This document shows, one piece after another, positions 58,549 through 64,000 of a stretch of 64,000 bases of DNA. Location: the NCBI GenBank assembly GCA_900320545.1, contig ONSU01000003.1:59408-123407 (forward strand), written 5' to 3'. The DNA is from an uncultured Bacteroidales bacterium (GTDB taxonomy: Bacteria; Bacteroidota; Bacteroidia; Bacteroidales; UBA932). The notes below the pieces were generated by a model that searched no databases, was not told where the DNA came from, and saw only the letters and a program-made list of their open reading frames with translations. Within the stretch, counting starts at the first letter, position 1, and each line of letters begins with the position of its first letter. Both the position numbers and the translations under genes were made by a program.

Positions 58549-60609
58549 TTATTGTTTTACATAGATAAAATCTGCCTTTATCGCATTTTTATCCACAACG
58601 TCTTCATTGGGGAACAAATATAGATAGATGGTTTTCCTGGGCTCAATAAATTGATGCGGCAACTTCAGTTCACCGGTAATAGTACCAGAAGTTCCTTTCG
58701 GAATCTCAAAAGAGTAACACATCCTGTCTTCTACAGATGTAAGTGATTTTGTCGCAATATGGAGTTCTGCGTCGCAGGGCAGTTGCTCTCCCTTATCGAT
58801 GACGACGCTAAACTTAAGCGTCCTGATCCGTCTGAAAAAATTGCCTCCGACTTCAATCTGTGCAGATAGTTCTGCGGAGACGTGTGGTAACAAGATTTCC
58901 GGAAGTTCTTCCTCTGTGATGCGACGCATTTGCTCAATGAGTGATTTCCTTTCGCGGTAATCCTTTTCCCTTTCAAATTTCCGCTTCAAATCAATGTATT
59001 CAGGATGCCTGGTTTCCAATTCGTCAATCCTTGTTTTTCTGGTCAATATGGCTGTGGCGTTTTCTTCTGGCTTCTTACTGAGGGTGAGAATGGCGTCTTC
59101 TAATTCGTGAATTGCGTTGACCTTTACCCGGGCTCGTCCGATTCCTTCAATTCTCTCGTAGACCGGGGCCATTTCCTGAGATTTGTCGCGTGCGGACTGT
59201 GCGTCTTTTTTTGCCGAAACAACCCTACTCGAAGGGAGTTCATAGAGAGACAACGACTTCCGGGCCTCTTCAAACCGGCTCTTCCGTAAATGATTGGCGC
59301 ACTTATCCATCATTTCCGCGAGGCAAGCATTATCCTCTCGTAGCGCGGCTTCCATGTCTTTTTTCCCGTTACTAAGGTCCTTCTCGATTGCGATTATTTT
59401 ACCGGCATTCCTAATCCACTCCGAGACACCTTTGTTCTCCCGCTGAATATCTTTGAATATTTTCTCAAAATTCTCAAAGCGCTCCTCCCTCTCTGGGAAA
59501 ATGTCAAAGTATTGGAAAAGCGCTTTTGCGAAAGTATTCGGGGTAAAGACAATCTTGTCCTTTATATCGAGCTTTTGCAGAATCTTTGAGGTAAACGTAT
59601 CATCTTCAAACGCCTCGCCACAGAAAACGATGAAGAACGGCTTCTGGCCCAAAACTTCATAAACAAACTGATTTATTTTCTCGATTGCCTGTCTTACTGT
59701 ATTCTCCTGCTCGGTTTCAAGAAAGCTCCCACGAACTAAAGTTGTTCGTGGGCTTTGATTTACAGGATCAAAGCTGAACAGGAAATCCTCGACATCAAAA
59801 TCGCCGTTCTTTTCACGCCGTATGTTAAACCATTTGTCGGCATTCCGGAGTTGATAACGATATTCCGCCTCCCTTCTTTCCGTTGTAGTAAGAACCCCGC
59901 CGCAGGAACGGTCTATTGCATCAACGACGTAACGAATCAGCGAATTCTTCAGTGGCGCGTCTCCAAAATTTTCGACTCGCCTGGTCCGGCCGTCTGTTAA
60001 AAATGAATCGCCATCAAACACCGCGGAAGAGAACCTCAACGTTTCTCCGACTGAACTCAAAAACAAAATGTTATCCCCGAAAGAAGGTTTGAATGATGAG
60101 ATTTCTTTCTGGATATAGCGGCAAACAGGGATATTGGGATTGACAGAAAACGAGACGGGTGCGAAACCTTCTTTCTCCATCATTTCGATGAAACGACGCT
60201 TCGCATATTCAGTAATGAGTTCTGAATCAGCGAAAAGGTAGACTGTCGGTATCAGGTTCAACGAGGCCGAAGCAGATTGATCCCAGAATGCCCGGATGTC
60301 CTTTATGAACGATGATGTACGGAGCAAATCCCAAAAAGAATGCTCTTTATTACCAATCATCACCGGCTCTTCCTTTTCCAGTGCTTCCCACACATTGCAA
60401 TAGAAACCATATTCCTTGATCAGGGCGCGACTTTTAAAGGATTTATCATAGAATACCCCATTTGAAGAACTCCGGAAATACAGCCACAGGCGATTGTCGG
60501 TATCGCCTGCTGCTTCGTATTTACACAATTTACCATCCTCGTCCATTATAATGGGGATCAGGTAGTCCTCGTCGGCATAAACGAGTAATTTGGGTTGTCC
60601 GGTCCTCAT
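58549..60609 (-). CDS. Degenerate actin/Hsp70-fold protein with coiled coil
   Basis: A 686-residue protein. Residues about 100-370 follow the second half of an actin-like ATPase: a helix after TVYLFADSELITEYAKRRF, then NILFLSSVGETLRFSSAVFDGD in the phosphate-2 position, and FFIVFCGEAFEDD in the adenosine position. The phosphate-2 Asp-Gly-Gly is replaced by Ser-Ser-Val-Gly-Glu, so ATP hydrolysis is unlikely. A charged coiled coil at about 385-560 and a beta-sandwich tail (about 575-686) follow. The start overlaps the stop of the upstream large Hsp70-like gene by 4 nt. Fold assignment is moderate. Confidence 0.7.
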   Translation of the reverse strand: MRTGQPKLLVYADEDYLIPIIMDEDGKLCKYEAAGDTDNRLWLYFRSSSNGVFYDKSFKSRALIKEYGFYCNVWEALEKEEPVMIGNKEHSFWDLLRTSSFIKDIRAFWDQSASASLNLIPTVYLFADSELITEYAKRRFIEMMEKEGFAPVSFSVNPNIPVCRYIQKEISSFKPSFGDNILFLSSVGETLRFSSAVFDGDSFLTDGRTRRVENFGDAPLKNSLIRYVVDAIDRSCGGVLTTTERREAEYRYQLRNADKWFNIRREKNGDFDVEDFLFSFDPVNQSPRTTLVRGSFLETEQENTVRQAIEKINQFVYEVLGQKPFFIVFCGEAFEDDTFTSKILQKLDIKDKIVFTPNTFAKALFQYFDIFPEREERFENFEKIFKDIQRENKGVSEWIRNAGKIIAIEKDLSNGKKDMEAALREDNACLAEMMDKCANHLRKSRFEEARKSLSLYELPSSRVVSAKKDAQSARDKSQEMAPVYERIEGIGRARVKVNAIHELEDAILTLSKKPEENATAILTRKTRIDELETRHPEYIDLKRKFEREKDYRERKSLIEQMRRITEEELPEILLPHVSAELSAQIEVGGNFFRRIRTLKFSVVIDKGEQLPCDAELHIATKSLTSVEDRMCYSFEIPKGTSGTITGELKLPHQFIEPRKTIYLYLFPNEDVVDKNAIKADFIYVKQ

Positions 60610-63600
60610 TTCGTAACCTCAGGGATCAAGACGTCATTCAAATATTTCAAAGCTGCCGCAATAATGATCGGCATACGATAAACCGGGACGTCATCCTCAC
60701 CTTTATCACATTCTTTACGGTATTTGATGTATTCCTGGTCATTTCTGATAAACGCCTCGACATCAAGATTCTCCCGACCTTTGGTTAACTGGTTTAATTC
60801 CTCGACAAAACCTCCCTCCTTGATGAATTTCAGGAAGATTGAAAGGAATTCGTTAAAGTTGTCAAAGGTATCGGGGAACTCAATATTGATGCCGTTCTCG
60901 AATAACGAGTCAGGGATAACGGTTGTGTCAGCCAAGAGTTGTCCGTTCCTGGTATCCTTAATGCCTTTTTCTCCCACTACATCGTAATTCTCGATTACTC
61001 TTTCGTCCTCTTCGTCACGCACAATCTTCAAATTCACGAAGTTGTCGTTCGCCAGCCCGATTGCCACCTCACTCTTATTCTCCTTACGGCTCTCTTCCTT
61101 GCTACGGTCATCATCCTGATTATCAATGATTACCTTCATATTTGAGTCACCGTAACCGGCATTAAAGCACTTCTTATAATACCGTTTTGCATCATCCTCC
61201 ATGACCTCGAACAGCCATTCAAACAAACGGCCGCCCTTTCCGTAGTACCGTACATGGACATTCTCTACGGACGCAAGGGCATCAGGATTATTGTCTATGA
61301 CATTCCTCGCGAGCAATCCGGAGTAAAACATCAGCATACCTGTGACGTATGCCGGCATAGTGAAGATACCGGGGACCTCCCGATGAAGAGTAGAATAGAA
61401 TTTATAGAAATCGTCATCCGTCCTTAAAGCATCGAAGATATTCCCAAGGTAATAAGGTGCCCTGGAATAGAGTTCTTCATTCGTGCTTTCCACATCTTCT
61501 ATGTTAAGCACATTGATGGAACGACTAGATTTTACGAACTTTGCGATACAGTCCCTGAAAGCCTTGGAGGACTTGACGGCCTTGAAAAAGAAGCCCCCTG
61601 CCATCCTGACAGAACTCTGGGTCAATAGACGAATCTCTCCGTCTTTCTTACCCATAATAAGGATATCGCTGGTTGAGCCGCCGACATCGATACCAATGGC
61701 AATATTCTTCGGATTTAGTGTAGTTTGCTTTGACAACGCATAGGCGCAGACAGACTCAGATTCGGTAAAATCGTGTCTTTTGACACCTGTAAACCCATCA
61801 GCAATACTTTGACGACATACTGCTTCATAAATGCGTCCTAAGTCTTTCCTATCCCTCGGCCCCATTGAAGAAGGGAACGACCAGTTTAAGGTTACAGGGC
61901 GTGCCCCCAATGCAAACAAGTCTGCGCAAATCTGAATCCACAAAGTGGTCATAAAAGATGTTTTGCTATTCTTGGCATCAGACAACCATTTCATATTGTA
62001 ATGGAGTTCGCCAGACTGCGTGATGATGGTGTGCTCATTCATCGACTTTATAGCAATATTGCTTTCATTGACAGGAACGCCACCGGCGATTTCACGTTCG
62101 GCACTGATATCCTGGGGGATATATTGCTTGTCATGATCGTGAATCCAGGATTTTATCTGCCCATTCCCGGCCGGTTCCTCATTGGAGATGAAATAGAGTT
62201 CATCAGGAACGGCAAGACTCCCTCGACCATTATCGAAACCAACCAGTGCCAATCGCCTGTTCTTAAACGGAACAGGTTTAGGCGTGGATTCGTTTTCCAG
62301 TTTGTAATACGCACACGTATTTGTGCTGCCAAAGTCAATGCCTACGGTTGCTTTATTAAAACTATCTGCGGGCAGTTCCGCCCTGTACATTGTATCGTGC
62401 CCATTGTCCTCTCCCTTGACAAGTAACAATCCGGCATCTTCCTCTTTCTCCCCAAGATTAATACTGACAGATACGGACTGCAATGGCTTGTCAGAAGCGC
62501 AAATCTCATAGCGGTGTTTGTTGGTGGCCACCTTGTTGACGGGATACTGTATCAGTTTACTGACAACAGCGTCTTCTTCAAAAGTGGGCAACATACGAGT
62601 CCCTGTCACATTCGTCGGGAATTCGCTGTAATAGTAGTATCTGTGCCATTTCGCAGACTTGAAGTCGGGCCAAATGAAGACCTTACCCTGTCCGTCTTCA
62701 ATTCTGTAACGCTGGAAAGTCTTCTGACAAACGGTAATAGGAGAAGCCTCCCCATTCAATTTTGCCAAAAGTTTGACCTCTACTTTGTCATCGTTCCCGG
62801 CTCTGGCTTCAATGGAAATATCACCTTGTCCGGACATAATCCTGGAAATGGATTTTTCCAGGTTCATTTGCTGCTGGGCTTTCTTTGAGAACGGGAGAGC
62901 AAGGTAGAAAACCTGCCCGGATTTTTCATCAACTGCCTTTAGATAATAGACTGGCGATTGGGAATAATCCTTATCTCCTGTCTGTTTCCAGGTTGCAATA
63001 TACTCTCCGTCAAGGAAAATCTCCGTATCATTGATCTTGAATGAATCCGGTTGTTCACTTGTGTAAAGCGTGCCGGACTTATACCAGAACTCGAACTTCG
63101 TGTTAAGGAGTTTGGCCAAGGGCCCCTGAGGCTTTGAGACCGAAGTCGGAATCTGAATATTGATCTTTCCTTTCAGTCGATCCTTTAACTGGTCAGCCCA
63201 TCTGGTCAATTCGGTTTGGAATCGATTGATATCTTCTTTCAAGCCTTCAATGCTAAGCCTGTATTTGGCCCGGACATCCACGTTTTCACAAATGGTAAGG
63301 AGTGCCTCCAAATAAGCATCAATCTGCTTGCTCGCATTGAAAATAAAGGCGTGAAGTCGCTGAAGATCCGTATCGGAAATCTCGGGATTCTCGGAAGGAT
63401 CAGTGAACTTGCCATCCGCATTTATCCAAGGGATCTCCTCCCTGATGGTTCTTTCTCCCAGGTTGTAGTTGATAGCCGGGAAAAGGATGGTATAAGGGGA
63501 TGTCGCACCGACAGGGATATACCTAAACTTCCCGTTTTCGTTTTTCTTATAATACAGAATCTGAATCTTTGGCGGATTCTCTGAGTCAATCGCTTTGTTG

Positions 63601-63998
63601 AAATAAACCCAAAGAGGCGTGTCCTCAAAGAGCATATCTCCATAGATGTTGAGAATGCTCATAGCGCCATGATTCTGTTTGATATCCTTTCCGACAAGTT
63701 CGAGGGGCTCCGAGAACTCGAAACTGTCTTTCTTCAAGGCATAGGCTGCTATCAAACCGCGCCACTCGTCTTTGAATGCTTTCAAGCAGTTATCAAGCGT
63801 GTTGGTGCCTAATTCCGCTTTGTTGGCACACACGGCAAGACGGGTAATCATAACCCTTGCCCAGGGAGTGGGAATCCCGGAGATCAATGTCTTGAAAACC
63901 TCCCGGTCATCCTGGGACGCTTCGGATGTGCTGATATTCTTAATAAAATTCGTCACATTAGCGAGTTCTGTCCCTACCCACTTATGCGCCTCCGTCAC
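60606..63998 (-). CDS. Very large Hsp70/actin-fold ATPase, 5' end beyond the window
   Basis: At least 1130 residues; the frame is open at the right edge, and the first possible start (GTG at 63998) has no support. The N-terminal 540 residues are mostly helical and beta-rich and unrecognised. The ATPase core follows. Phosphate-1 is VGIDFGSTNT (552-561), the connect-1 helix is FTESESVCAYAL (near 744-755), phosphate-2 is IGIDVGGSTSD (768-778) and the adenosine motif is YYGKGGRLFEWL. All nucleotide motifs are intact. This is unlike DnaK, which starts with its ATPase domain and has a substrate-binding domain behind it. It heads the operon with the GTPases and GAP1-like protein. Confidence 0.88.
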   Translation of the reverse strand: MTEAHKWVGTELANVTNFIKNISTSEASQDDREVFKTLISGIPTPWARVMITRLAVCANKAELGTNTLDNCLKAFKDEWRGLIAAYALKKDSFEFSEPLELVGKDIKQNHGAMSILNIYGDMLFEDTPLWVYFNKAIDSENPPKIQILYYKKNENGKFRYIPVGATSPYTILFPAINYNLGERTIREEIPWINADGKFTDPSENPEISDTDLQRLHAFIFNASKQIDAYLEALLTICENVDVRAKYRLSIEGLKEDINRFQTELTRWADQLKDRLKGKINIQIPTSVSKPQGPLAKLLNTKFEFWYKSGTLYTSEQPDSFKINDTEIFLDGEYIATWKQTGDKDYSQSPVYYLKAVDEKSGQVFYLALPFSKKAQQQMNLEKSISRIMSGQGDISIEARAGNDDKVEVKLLAKLNGEASPITVCQKTFQRYRIEDGQGKVFIWPDFKSAKWHRYYYYSEFPTNVTGTRMLPTFEEDAVVSKLIQYPVNKVATNKHRYEICASDKPLQSVSVSINLGEKEEDAGLLLVKGEDNGHDTMYRAELPADSFNKATVGIDFGSTNTCAYYKLENESTPKPVPFKNRRLALVGFDNGRGSLAVPDELYFISNEEPAGNGQIKSWIHDHDKQYIPQDISAEREIAGGVPVNESNIAIKSMNEHTIITQSGELHYNMKWLSDAKNSKTSFMTTLWIQICADLFALGARPVTLNWSFPSSMGPRDRKDLGRIYEAVCRQSIADGFTGVKRHDFTESESVCAYALSKQTTLNPKNIAIGIDVGGSTSDILIMGKKDGEIRLLTQSSVRMAGGFFFKAVKSSKAFRDCIAKFVKSSRSINVLNIEDVESTNEELYSRAPYYLGNIFDALRTDDDFYKFYSTLHREVPGIFTMPAYVTGMLMFYSGLLARNVIDNNPDALASVENVHVRYYGKGGRLFEWLFEVMEDDAKRYYKKCFNAGYGDSNMKVIIDNQDDDRSKEESRKENKSEVAIGLANDNFVNLKIVRDEEDERVIENYDVVGEKGIKDTRNGQLLADTTVIPDSLFENGINIEFPDTFDNFNEFLSIFLKFIKEGGFVEELNQLTKGRENLDVEAFIRNDQEYIKYRKECDKGEDDVPVYRMPIIIAAALKYLNDVLIPEVTK

Positions 63999-64000
63999 TG

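Overview
The window looks like the chromosome of a gut-type Bacteroidales bacterium. The evidence is a SusC/SusD pair under an ECF sigma/FecR module, DUF5689 and fimbrillin-like lipoproteins, a ParAB-DUF5683-MltD cluster, short-lid Adk, and many promoters of the Bacteroidetes type (TTTG, about 20 nt, TAnnTTTG). Housekeeping DNA is GC-rich. Three stretches are visibly AT-richer and look acquired: about 1-4170, 37.3-40.9 kb and 52.2-64 kb. Genus is not assigned.

Layout. 1-5.1 kb is the distal part of a type I restriction-modification locus: the end of one hsdS gene, two startless half-hsdS cassettes, a full-length hsdS without a good start, a DUF2442-HTH regulator, an ORF6N protein and a tyrosine recombinase. 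It reads as a specificity shufflon. 5.1-11 kb holds dtd, two half-size ABC exporters, a small inverted-repeat element, an alpha/beta hydrolase without its nucleophile serine, and gpmA. 11-25 kb is one long minus-strand operon: ECF sigma, FecR, SusC, SusD, a BACON/DUF5689 lipoprotein, an endonuclease/exonuclease/phosphatase lipoprotein, an overlooked 53-residue ORF, a fimbrillin-like lipoprotein and a Big_2 lipoprotein. It has no glycoside hydrolase, so uptake of a nucleic acid or other phosphodiester is a plausible inference. 25-37 kb is mostly housekeeping: a SEC-C protein, NUC1 nuclease, arginase-like protein, tRNA-Val, a GH3 remnant, a DUF4332 protein, an RluA-type pseudouridine synthase, two phospholipid-synthesis genes, tcdA, a two-component system co-transcribed with a beta-helix lipoprotein, and tRNA-Phe.

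36.9-41 kb contains an eight-copy 52-bp tandem repeat, a small ORF plus FISUMP-type lipoprotein pair, a small secreted protein and a possible phage remnant. 41-52 kb contains a degenerate priA, parA-parB-DUF5683-mltD, a helix-hairpin-helix outer-membrane protein, hpt-adk, and a sigma/anti-sigma/Spy-like operon.

52.2-64 kb is the most unusual region. It is a tightly packed minus-strand operon running off the right edge. It encodes a very large Hsp70/actin-fold ATPase, a second degenerate actin-fold protein with a coiled coil, a zinc-ribbon GTPase, a GAP1-like protein, a multi-membrane-pass SH3/zinc-ribbon GTPase and a small lipoprotein. It resembles computationally predicted GTPase/GAP1 conflict systems and is the best candidate for an uncharacterised multi-protein machine.
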